This document shows positions 8,216-14,813 of a stretch of DNA of 15,728 nt, in pieces (within the stretch, counting starts at the first letter, position 1; every line of letters starts with the position of its first letter). The notes beneath the pieces were generated by a model, which had not been told where the DNA came from, did no database searches, and saw nothing but the letters and a program-made list of their open reading frames with translations. This stretch comes from an uncultured Fidelibacterota bacterium (GTDB lineage: Bacteria; Fidelibacterota; Marinisomatia; Marinisomatales; UBA8229): assembly GCA_913054425.1 (NCBI GenBank), contig CAJXJG010000021.1:1-15728 (forward strand), written 5' to 3'. The position numbers and the translations under genes were made by a program.

Positions 8216-9016
8216 TTAAACCGGTGTAGTAATTCCACCATCTTTTCGAATACGCCAAAAATGTATTGCCATAAAAATTATTATAATAAATGGAAAACCA
8301 ATACAGTGTAACACATAGAACCGTAACAGAGCTGCTTCACCTACAAATCTGCCCCCTAGCAATGCAAACCTTATATCACTTCCAGCATGGACCAGGTTTA
8401 TATCACCTATAGAAAGCAAAGCGGCTCCCGGGCCCTCATGTCCTAAAAAGGGAGTTGCTCTGGCCATATTTGTTCCCACCGTGATAGCCCAAATTGCTAA
8501 TTGGTCCCACGGCAATAGGTATCCCGTAAAGCTCAGTAAAAGCGTTAATACAAGTAATATGACACCAACCATCCAATTGAATTCTCTAGGCGGTTTATAC
8601 GATCCAGTCATAAAAACTCTGAACATATGAATCCAAACCGTAATGACCATGAGATGCGCGGCCCAGCGATGGATTTCACGCATGATGCCTAATGGAACTT
8701 GTTCCCCTAAGTCCATTATATCCGTATAGGCATATTCAACTGTTGGCCTATAATAAAACATGAGCAGGATTCCGGTAATAGTCAGAACACAAAAGATATA
8801 AAATGACAGTCCCCCGGCACACCATGTATATTTCAATTTAACTGCATGTCGGGGCATTCTCACCGGATGAAGATGTAAAAATACACTATTTAAAACGGAA
8901 AACATTCTTCCCCGTCTTTCTCTTGGTATTCCTGACCTTATAATCGATTTCCAGACCTGAGAATTCCCCAACCAGGTCAATAATCCACCCTTTTTTTCCT
9001 TTTGTTTATTACTCAT
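8216..9016 (-). CDS. Cytochrome b6-like subunit (N-terminal half of cytochrome b)
   Basis: Four-helix diheme subunit that carries electrons across the membrane. The heme b ligands are all present: His116 and His130 (spacing 14) and His237 and His252 (spacing 15). The 15-residue spacing in the second pair is typical of b6 rather than mitochondrial-type cytochrome b. Cys66 in YTWCAGGLSF aligns without gaps, counting back from FYYRPT, with the cysteine that binds heme ci in cytochrome b6f. GSYKPPREFNWMVGV and the helix motif GYLLPWDQ are further family signatures. The 266-residue length includes a cytosolic N-terminal extension of about 45 residues, rich in Lys/Arg. The ATG is preceded by AAGGA at 11 bases (9028-9032). 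It lies between the Rieske and subunit IV genes. Confidence 0.93.
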   Translation of the reverse strand: MSNKQKEKKGGLLTWLGNSQVWKSIIRSGIPRERRGRMFSVLNSVFLHLHPVRMPRHAVKLKYTWCAGGLSFYIFCVLTITGILLMFYYRPTVEYAYTDIMDLGEQVPLGIMREIHRWAAHLMVITVWIHMFRVFMTGSYKPPREFNWMVGVILLVLTLLLSFTGYLLPWDQLAIWAITVGTNMARATPFLGHEGPGAALLSIGDINLVHAGSDIRFALLGGRFVGEAALLRFYVLHCIGFPFIIIIFMAIHFWRIRKDGGITTPV

Positions 9017-9051
9017 AACTGCTTAGATCCTTGTTACTTATCCATTAACAA

Positions 9052-9771
9052 TTACACCATCAAATAGGACTCTGGATCACTCCACTGTCCTTTTTCGTAT
9101 GCAAATTTTTTCGTTTTATCAATGAGAATTTGTCCATCATTTGCTAAACTGATTTTAAATCGCTCTAATGGTCTGGGGGCAGGCCCTTCAAAATTAATTC
9201 CAGTTTTCCTGAAGCCACTCCCGTGGCAGGGACATTTAAATTTATTTTCATTTTTCAACCAGTTTGGTGTACAACCCAAATGGGTACATACTGTAGATAA
9301 AGCATATATTTCTTCTGTAGACCTGACAATCCAGACTCCGTATTTTTCCTTCAAATTTACGGAAACCTCACCAATATTATAATCATCAGGATATCCGGCT
9401 TTAAAAGTCTGTTTAGGCTCAAAAAGTACGTTGGGAAACATAAACCGAAGCATGATTCCGAAAAAGGTACCAGTCGCGGCAGTAAATGCCAACCAGGCCA
9501 GAGTAAGCCAGGAAAAAAATGATCGTCTTTTTATTGGTTCTGCTAAAATTGATCCTTTACCAATGGAGGCACGTTTTTTTGTGAGGTCTTTTTCTGGCAT
9601 TGTCTTGGGTACTTTCGGACTATCTGGAACTACATCGTTTTTTTCTCCGAAGTTCATTTTGGAGTCACTACTTTCCTGTTGCAACTCCTCAGGATTGCCT
9701 GAACTTTTATCCATTTCTTCAGGATTATTTAAATTATTTTCCGGTTTTTTTTGTTCATCCAGAGGCAACAT
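9052..9771 (-). CDS. Rieske 2Fe-2S protein of the cytochrome bc complex
   Basis: Accepts an electron from quinol at the Qo site and passes it to the c-type cytochrome. Both cluster motifs are intact: CTHLGC (Cys162, His164, Cys167) and CPCHGS (Cys180, Cys182, His183). Cys162, His164, Cys180 and His183 should bind the cluster, and Cys167-Cys182 the conserved disulfide. A single hydrophobic helix (about 84-110) follows KRRSFF, which fits a twin-arginine export signal left uncleaved as an anchor. Before it lie about 80 polar residues rich in Glu, Lys, Asn and Pro, much longer than a usual Rieske N-terminus. The ATG at 9771 lies inside the HEAT gene (17-base overlap) without a clear Shine-Dalgarno site; the in-frame ATG at 9714 could be used instead and would shorten the tail by 19 residues. 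Confidence 0.93.
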   Translation of the reverse strand: MLPLDEQKKPENNLNNPEEMDKSSGNPEELQQESSDSKMNFGEKNDVVPDSPKVPKTMPEKDLTKKRASIGKGSILAEPIKRRSFFSWLTLAWLAFTAATGTFFGIMLRFMFPNVLFEPKQTFKAGYPDDYNIGEVSVNLKEKYGVWIVRSTEEIYALSTVCTHLGCTPNWLKNENKFKCPCHGSGFRKTGINFEGPAPRPLERFKISLANDGQILIDKTKKFAYEKGQWSDPESYLMV

Positions 9772-10696
9772 TGCTTTTTATCCACAATTTTGTAGAATTT
9801 TTGTATATTTTTAACACTTCCATAGCCGTTTTTCGAATATTTATATTTTCATCCTTATCAGCTAACTCTTGAATCAAATTGTTGATAATGGAATCATTCA
9901 GTAAAACTCCAGCTCTAATTGCTACGATTCGTGCCTGATCCTGTTCTCGTACATCCACCTCCGGGAAATTTATGAAAATTTTGCCCTCCATCAATTTCAA
10001 TAATATATCACGGCCGGAATCATCACCAATTTTAGCAAGAGATATAGCTGCATCCCACCTAATATTTGGCTGACTATCATATAATGATTTTTTTAAATCT
10101 TCTATTGCTAAGGGATCAGCAATATTTCCAAAAGCGATAACAGTTTGTAAGCGAATGTGTTCATCTTCATGATCTAAAAATAGTTTCAGTTTTTGAACTG
10201 CTCTTTCAGATTCTAAAAGGCCAAGTGCCCTGATTATAGCGGGGATATTTTCAGTGTTTTCATCTTCAATTCCAGAAAGCAATGGATCAATAAATATGTG
10301 ATTACCGGTTCTTCCCATTGCCAGGGCAAGATATTGCCGTACTCGATTATCATCATGTTTGGAATGTTCAAAGACATTGATCATTTCAGAAATAAACCGA
10401 TCATCCCTAGAGATTTCATCAGAGCTGGACAAAATCTTTGAAAGTTCAAAGGCAGATTGCCAGCGTTTTGTAGCCCCGCCAATTTTGATATCATTTAAAT
10501 AATCGAAGGGGGTAGCATCCTCATAGGTCAGAAGACTAAACAAACTATAAACAAACACCAAAGATGCGGCTACAAGAAAAGGGATAATCACAAATGAATG
10601 GAATAATACCTTTAAGATAGATTTTTCCGGTTCGTTTGGAGTTGGAATATTGTTTGTCATTTTGATTATCGATTCATCATAGTGTTTAGTTGTCAC
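9755..10696 (-). CDS. Membrane-anchored HEAT-repeat protein, first gene of the cytochrome bc operon
   Basis: A 313-residue protein (from the GTG at 10696) with one N-terminal transmembrane segment (about 28-56) and then helical repeats of the HEAT / PBS-lyase type (about 76-300). Repeat units include RWQSAFELSKIL, RVRQYLALAMGR, HIRLQTVIAFGNIADPLAI and NIRWDAAISLAKIGD. HEAT arrays are protein-binding scaffolds; no catalytic motif is visible. Its place directly before, and overlapping, the Rieske gene suggests a role in assembly or as an accessory subunit of the bc complex (inference). The start is uncertain: the GTG at 10696 has no ribosome site, and an in-frame ATG at 10660 would give a 301-residue protein that still contains the whole membrane helix. 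Confidence 0.8.
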   Translation of the reverse strand: MTTKHYDESIIKMTNNIPTPNEPEKSILKVLFHSFVIIPFLVAASLVFVYSLFSLLTYEDATPFDYLNDIKIGGATKRWQSAFELSKILSSSDEISRDDRFISEMINVFEHSKHDDNRVRQYLALAMGRTGNHIFIDPLLSGIEDENTENIPAIIRALGLLESERAVQKLKLFLDHEDEHIRLQTVIAFGNIADPLAIEDLKKSLYDSQPNIRWDAAISLAKIGDDSGRDILLKLMEGKIFINFPEVDVREQDQARIVAIRAGVLLNDSIINNLIQELADKDENINIRKTAMEVLKIYKNSTKLWIKSNVASG

Positions 10697-10849
10697 CTGA
10701 TAAAGGTAAAAGCTCTACATTAATGATGAAAGCACTCTCTAGTAAATTATTCCTTATTTAATCTTAATTATTAGTTTTTTTTTCAGCAATTCGAGAGTAA
10801 AATTTAAAGCCACCATAAAAAGTCGTACAAGAGTAAAAATGAGGACTTA
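10697..10849 (-). other. AT-rich spacer upstream of the respiratory operon
   Basis: These 153 bases separate the DUF58 stop from the HEAT gene and form the largest gap on the minus strand here, so they are the likely place for a promoter of the respiratory operon. On the minus strand a run of A residues (complement of 10774-10782) follows TTGCTG, but no stem-loop terminator or clear -35/-10 pair could be assigned by eye. No gene is seen in it. Confidence 0.35.
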
Positions 10850-11749
10850 TCATCCTAGTTTTTCCCTTTTTCGAAGGTATTGACTCAGGGCAATATCCAA
10901 ATCTTGATCTGTAAACAAAGGAATATAATCTATCAATCGCTTTCGACATTGTTTCCGATATTTATCCTGAAATTCAAGCACTAAGTCTCTGTAAGAATTA
11001 CGAATTTGCCACGGTTCTGTAGTAATCAATTCTCCTGTCTCCATATCTTTAAACCGTGTACGCGTATTAAAATTAAAGTTCAATTCCTGACGATCCAGAA
11101 TATGAAAGACAATCACCTCCTGTTTATTGTATCTGAAATGTTTTAATCCTCCCATAATTTCTTCAAAATCATCAAAAAGATCAGAGATCAATATTACCAA
11201 CCCTCGCTTCTTGATTCGTTCAGCCATTTCGTGTAATACATTTCCAACTTGTGTATCTTCACCAGGACGGATTTGATCCAGTTGGGAAAAAACAGTATTC
11301 AAATGACTGGATGTTGAACGGGGTGGAATAAACGACTGGATTTTTTTATCAAAAAGAATAAGACCTATCCCATCCTTTTGGTGAAGCATCAGGTATGATA
11401 ATGCAGCCGTAAGGTAACCTGCATATTCCAATTTGGATATGTTCTTGCTGCGGTACGTCATGGATTTACTTATATCCATAATCAAGTAAGAGCGGAGATT
11501 GGTCTCTTCTTCGTACTGCTTAATATAATACCGATCAGTCTTTCCATAGAGTTTCCAATCAATATGTCTTATTTCATCTCCGGGACCATAGGCTCTGTGT
11601 TCCGCAAATTCTACACTAAATCCATGGTAAGGGCTCTTATGAAGTCCGATGATATATCCTTCAACTACAAGTCTTGCTCTAAGTGACATATTACCCAGCT
11701 TCGCTACCATCTCAGGGTGAAGATATTTCCTTTTATCTACTGTCGGCAA
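10850..11749 (-). CDS. DUF58 domain protein (MoxR-associated, VWA-like)
   Basis: A 299-residue DUF58 protein with no membrane helix. Family signatures are SLRARLVVEGYIIGLHKSPY (about 22-41), GFSVEFAEHRAYGPGDEIRH and IDWKLYGKTDRYYIKQYEEE (about 63-82). A VWA-like metal site DISKSM (Asp92, Ser94, Ser96) is preserved, with a later acidic ISDLFDD near 188-194. It starts with TTG three bases after the moxR stop, so the two form an operon. The upstream A/G-rich end of moxR gives only a weak ribosome site. The next ATG (11710) would cut into the conserved N-terminus and is less likely. DUF58 proteins act with MoxR AAA+ ATPases in poorly understood chaperone or metal-insertion systems; no target can be named here. 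Confidence 0.88.
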   Translation of the reverse strand: MPTVDKRKYLHPEMVAKLGNMSLRARLVVEGYIIGLHKSPYHGFSVEFAEHRAYGPGDEIRHIDWKLYGKTDRYYIKQYEEETNLRSYLIMDISKSMTYRSKNISKLEYAGYLTAALSYLMLHQKDGIGLILFDKKIQSFIPPRSTSSHLNTVFSQLDQIRPGEDTQVGNVLHEMAERIKKRGLVILISDLFDDFEEIMGGLKHFRYNKQEVIVFHILDRQELNFNFNTRTRFKDMETGELITTEPWQIRNSYRDLVLEFQDKYRKQCRKRLIDYIPLFTDQDLDIALSQYLRKREKLG

Positions 11750-11752
11750 AAT

Positions 11753-12742
11753 TTATTTCTTTTCTTCCAACAATTTTAACAGAATATCATCTGCGCTTAA
11801 ACCATCTGCCTCAGCATTAAAATTTGGAAGAATCCGATGTCTTAAGACAGGAAGAACCAGATCCTTTATATCATCAATATTCGGCGTGGGGCGTCCATCC
11901 AAAACTGCTTTTGCTTTTGCACCGAGAACAAGATATTGAGATGCCCTTGGCCCTGCCCCCCATTCGATCCAGTCCTTGATAAAATCAGGTGCGATTGTGG
12001 AGCTCGGACGGGTTGACGCTACCAAATCAACAGCATACTCCACCACATTCTCGGCCACAGGAACCCGGCGGACAAGATCCTGATAGGAGAGAAGATCTTC
12101 CCTGCTGATGACTTTTTTCAATACTTCAGAAGTCTGACCGGTTGTGGTTTGTACAATGGCTATTTCTTCTGCCCGGTCAGGATAATCGATTTTGATATGA
12201 AACATAAACCTGTCCAGCTGAGCTTCAGGCAGAGGGTAGGTTCCCTCCTGCTCAATCGGATTCTGGGTTGCCAGCACAAAAAAGGGTTCCTCCAAAATAT
12301 AGGTTGTGCCCGATGCAGTAACATTGTGTTCCTGCATCGCTTCCAACAAGGCAGCCTGTGTTTTTGGCGGGGTACGGTTAATCTCATCGGCCAATATAAT
12401 ATTTCCAAAGATCGGTCCCTTAAAAAACCGAAACCCTCTTTTCCCCGTAGAATGGTCTTCATCAATCACTTCCGTTCCGGTAATGTCGCTGGGCATAAGA
12501 TCGGGAGTAAATTGAATCCGCTTGAATTTCAGATCCAAAAGATCCGCTATTGATTTGATCATCAGTGTTTTCGCCAAACCAGGTACACCAACCAGCAGGG
12601 TATGGCCCTTGCAAAATAGAGCAATCAAAACATGATCGAGAACGCTTACTTGACCAATAATCGATTTGCTAATTTCTGATAGAAATTTTGTACGTGCCTC
12701 AGTCAATTTTTCAAGTACTTGTAAGTCTTTTTGTTCGTTCAT
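11753..12742 (-). CDS. MoxR family AAA+ ATPase
   Basis: A cytoplasmic AAA+ ATPase of the MoxR branch, usually a chaperone-like partner of DUF58 and VWA proteins. Numbering from the ATG at 12742 (329 residues), Walker A is GVPGLAKT (52-59), Walker B IILADEINR (Asp119, Glu120) and sensor 1 ATQNPIEQEGTYPLPEAQLD (Asn161). The C-terminal helical lid includes GAGPRASQYLVLGAKAKA. The frame opens further upstream to a TTG at 12781, but the ATG at 12742 has an AGGA six bases before it and matches the normal N-terminus, so it is preferred. It is the first gene of the moxR-DUF58 pair and is divergent from rlmN, with about 115 bases between the starts. Confidence 0.92.
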   Translation of the reverse strand: MNEQKDLQVLEKLTEARTKFLSEISKSIIGQVSVLDHVLIALFCKGHTLLVGVPGLAKTLMIKSIADLLDLKFKRIQFTPDLMPSDITGTEVIDEDHSTGKRGFRFFKGPIFGNIILADEINRTPPKTQAALLEAMQEHNVTASGTTYILEEPFFVLATQNPIEQEGTYPLPEAQLDRFMFHIKIDYPDRAEEIAIVQTTTGQTSEVLKKVISREDLLSYQDLVRRVPVAENVVEYAVDLVASTRPSSTIAPDFIKDWIEWGAGPRASQYLVLGAKAKAVLDGRPTPNIDDIKDLVLPVLRHRILPNFNAEADGLSADDILLKLLEEKK

Positions 12743-12748
12743 TTTAAT

Positions 12749-12752
12749 TCCT
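12749..12752 (-). promoter_or_regulatory. Shine-Dalgarno site deciding the moxR start
   Basis: AGGA on the minus strand lies six bases before the ATG at 12742. It favours this start over the upstream in-frame TTG at 12781, which has no ribosome site. Confidence 0.65.
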
Positions 12753-12793
12753 GTATTTAAACGGTTACATTCAAAAATCAAAGGAGGAAAATT

Positions 12794-12851
12794 ACGAGCC
12801 TCGTTCCCCTTTTACAATCTTATTGTCTTGTTACCTCAATAAAGAATTGAG
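12794..12851. promoter_or_regulatory. Cluster of short inverted repeats in the moxR/rlmN divergent spacer
   Basis: Three perfect inverted repeats sit close together: ACGAG-c-CTCGT (12794-12804), ACAAT-ctt-ATTGT (12814-12826) and CTCAAT-aaaga-ATTGAG (12835-12851). The last is six bases before the rlmN ATG, where a ribosome site would be. They could be operator half-sites or a 5' hairpin. In AT-rich DNA, short repeats like these can arise by chance. Confidence 0.25.
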
Positions 12852-12857
12852 AAATTC

Positions 12858-13919
12858 ATGTTCATGTTCAACGCTAATACAAATGTAAAAGTTCATTGGA
12901 TTGGTTTGACACATACCGAAATGAGGGAACAAGTCTCAAATCTGGGACAACAACACTTCCGGGCAGACCAGATTTACAACTGGATTTACTCCAAGAAAAT
13001 TAATTCATTCCAATCCATGGCAAATATCCCCAAATCCTTTCGTACGACATTATCACAAACAGCGGGGTTTCATCCACTCTCTCTGGTTAAAATAACCGGT
13101 CAGGATTCCTCGCTTACAAGAAAATTCCTGTTCGAACTTTCAACAGGTGAGATGATTGAATCCGTTTTAATGCAAGAGGGAAACCGAACAACCGCCTGCT
13201 TATCTACCCAGGTAGGGTGCGCAATGGATTGTGATTTCTGTGCTACAGCAAAAATGGGCTTCCAAAAAAATCTCTCTGTTGGGGAAATTGTAGATCAATT
13301 TCTCCTATTGCAGCAAGAATCAGTAAAAAAAATTACCAATGTCGTGTTTATGGGAATGGGAGAACCATTTCTGAATTATGAACGGGTAATTAAAGCTGCA
13401 GATTTACTTAATGATCCAGATGGAATTGATTTGGGCGCACGCAGGATCACTATTTCAACGGTAGGGATTATTCCAAAAATAGAACAGTTTACCAAAGAAT
13501 CCCATCGTTATAAGTTAGCAATCAGCCTGAATGGAACGACCCAGGACCAACGATTACAAACTATGCCAATAGCAAAAAAATATCCGCTTCAAATGCTGAT
13601 GAAAGCAGCGAAAAATTACTATGAAACAACAAAACGTTTTCCCACTTTTGAATATGTACTGATGAAAAATCTTAATGATGAAATTGCTGATGCTGAGAAT
13701 CTCATTAAATTGATTGGAAACCTCCCCTGCAAAGTGAATGTGATCCCCTATAATGAAATCGGAGGAACATATGAGCGGCCATCTCAAAACCGCATAAAGA
13801 GATTTGTCAATATTCTACATAATGCTCCCTTTACTGTAACAATTCGCTGGAGCAAGGGTACTGAAATTGACGCAGGCTGCGGCCAATTAGCTGTGAATAC
13901 GGGAGGCGTTCAATTATGA
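12858..13919 (+). CDS. rlmN: 23S rRNA (adenine2503-C2)/tRNA methyltransferase, dual-specificity RlmN
   Basis: Radical SAM enzyme that methylates C2 of A2503 in 23S rRNA and A37 in some tRNAs, helping ribosome accuracy. At 353 residues it is of normal length. The radical-SAM cluster motif is Cys121-AMD-Cys125-DF-Cys128. The two further catalytic cysteines of RlmN are also present: Cys114 (ACLSTQVGC, seven residues before the cluster as in E. coli) and Cys341 in EIDAGCGQL. FMGMGEPFLNY, GARRITISTVGIIP and FEYVLMKNLND are strong RlmN signatures. ATGs at 12858 and 12864 are both possible starts; no strong Shine-Dalgarno site is seen. The stop overlaps the next gene as ATGA. Cfr, a related C8 methyltransferase, is less likely because the pattern follows RlmN throughout. 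Confidence 0.94.
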   Translation: MFMFNANTNVKVHWIGLTHTEMREQVSNLGQQHFRADQIYNWIYSKKINSFQSMANIPKSFRTTLSQTAGFHPLSLVKITGQDSSLTRKFLFELSTGEMIESVLMQEGNRTTACLSTQVGCAMDCDFCATAKMGFQKNLSVGEIVDQFLLLQQESVKKITNVVFMGMGEPFLNYERVIKAADLLNDPDGIDLGARRITISTVGIIPKIEQFTKESHRYKLAISLNGTTQDQRLQTMPIAKKYPLQMLMKAAKNYYETTKRFPTFEYVLMKNLNDEIADAENLIKLIGNLPCKVNVIPYNEIGGTYERPSQNRIKRFVNILHNAPFTVTIRWSKGTEIDAGCGQLAVNTGGVQL

Positions 13920-14716
13920 GCAAAGAACTCATCTCAATGGCTGAGACTATTCGTTCATATTCAGGATTTCAAGGAAAAAAAGCAATAATTTTAGGATCTG
14001 GACTTGGCAGTTTACCGGATCAATTTGAAAACAAAACAATCATCCCTTACGAAAAAGTTCCCGGATACCCCAAACCATCGGTGGAAGGACACTCCGGGGA
14101 ATTTGTAGTTGGCACACTGCACGGTGAAGAAATTCTGGCAGCAAAAGGGAGGTTTCATTATTACGAAGGTTTTGATGTTTCAGAAATTACCCTGCCGATC
14201 CGTTTATTTCATGAACTTGGGATTAAGTGCGTACTTATCACAAATTCTGCCGGATCAATGCGAAAAGACTACTCCCCGGGAACCTTCATGGCTATTAATG
14301 GTCATCTTGATTGCACATTTATAGATGGTCCTGAATCTCCTTCCCCGAAGAAAGGTGCTCCCTTTTATAATTCCTCTTTTCTTGATTTAGCAAAAAAATG
14401 TTCGATTGAAACCGGTATTGATTTGAAGGAAGGTGTATACTGCTGGGCAATGGGTCCTACCTATGAAACTCCAGAGGAAATTTTGTATTTTCAGCAATTG
14501 GGCGGGGATGTAGTGGGAATGAGCACCGTCCCGGAAATACAGATGGCGGCGGAATGCGGCATAAAATCTCTGGGTATTTCCTGCCTCACCAATTATGCCT
14601 CGGGAATCACTAAAGAACCATTAACTCATGAAGAAGTAATAGAAACCGCTGACAAGGTAAAAAATCAGTTTTCAACCCTGGTTACTAAAATATTGATTGA
14701 AGCAGACACAAATTAA
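13916..14716 (+). CDS. Purine-nucleoside phosphorylase (trimeric PunA type)
   Basis: Phosphorolysis of purine nucleosides to base and ribose 1-phosphate in purine salvage. At 266 residues it fits the trimeric class. Motifs: GSGLGSLPDQF with the phosphate-binding Ser28, VEGHSGEF (His59), GRFHYYEG (79-86), TNSAGSM (109-115, in place of the common TNAAGG), and GPTYETPEE with Glu184 at the position of human Glu201. GMSTVPE (201-207) and TNYASGI, with Asn226 matching human Asn243, point to 6-oxopurine preference. A methylthioadenosine phosphorylase is the main alternative, but the Glu/Asn pair favours inosine and guanosine. The ATG overlaps the rlmN stop by four bases, so the two are translationally coupled. 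Confidence 0.9.
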   Translation: MSKELISMAETIRSYSGFQGKKAIILGSGLGSLPDQFENKTIIPYEKVPGYPKPSVEGHSGEFVVGTLHGEEILAAKGRFHYYEGFDVSEITLPIRLFHELGIKCVLITNSAGSMRKDYSPGTFMAINGHLDCTFIDGPESPSPKKGAPFYNSSFLDLAKKCSIETGIDLKEGVYCWAMGPTYETPEEILYFQQLGGDVVGMSTVPEIQMAAECGIKSLGISCLTNYASGITKEPLTHEEVIETADKVKNQFSTLVTKILIEADTN

Positions 14717-14739
14717 AATCTAATATTGAAGAAAGGTTG

Positions 14740-14745
14740 TATAAT
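14740..14745 (+). promoter_or_regulatory. Possible -10 box before the M20 gene
   Basis: A perfect TATAAT lies in the 97-base gap between the phosphorylase and the amidohydrolase. No good -35 hexamer is seen 16-18 bases upstream, so the call rests on the -10 alone. Confidence 0.25.
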
Positions 14746-14813
14746 TCAAAAAAAATGGATGATATTCACTCCCATATGAATGGAGAGTTAGAAAGCATTT
14801 AGATAAATTTACT

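Noticed and set aside
4025..9771. Alternative complex III
   Set aside because: The operon has a Rieske protein and heme-b cytochrome b halves with all four histidines, and no NrfD-like or molybdopterin-like subunits, so it is a true bc complex.
9431..9872. Plus-strand reading frames opposite the Rieske/HEAT junction
   Set aside because: They are antisense to well-supported genes, low in complexity and without recognisable motifs or ribosome sites.
10764..10949. Small minus-strand frame overlapping the 3' end of the DUF58 gene
   Set aside because: Most of it is a shifted frame of DUF58 coding sequence, and it shows no ribosome site or motif.
12743..12781. Longer MoxR starting at TTG 12781
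   Set aside because: It has no ribosome site; the ATG at 12742 has an AGGA six bases upstream and matches the usual MoxR N-terminus.
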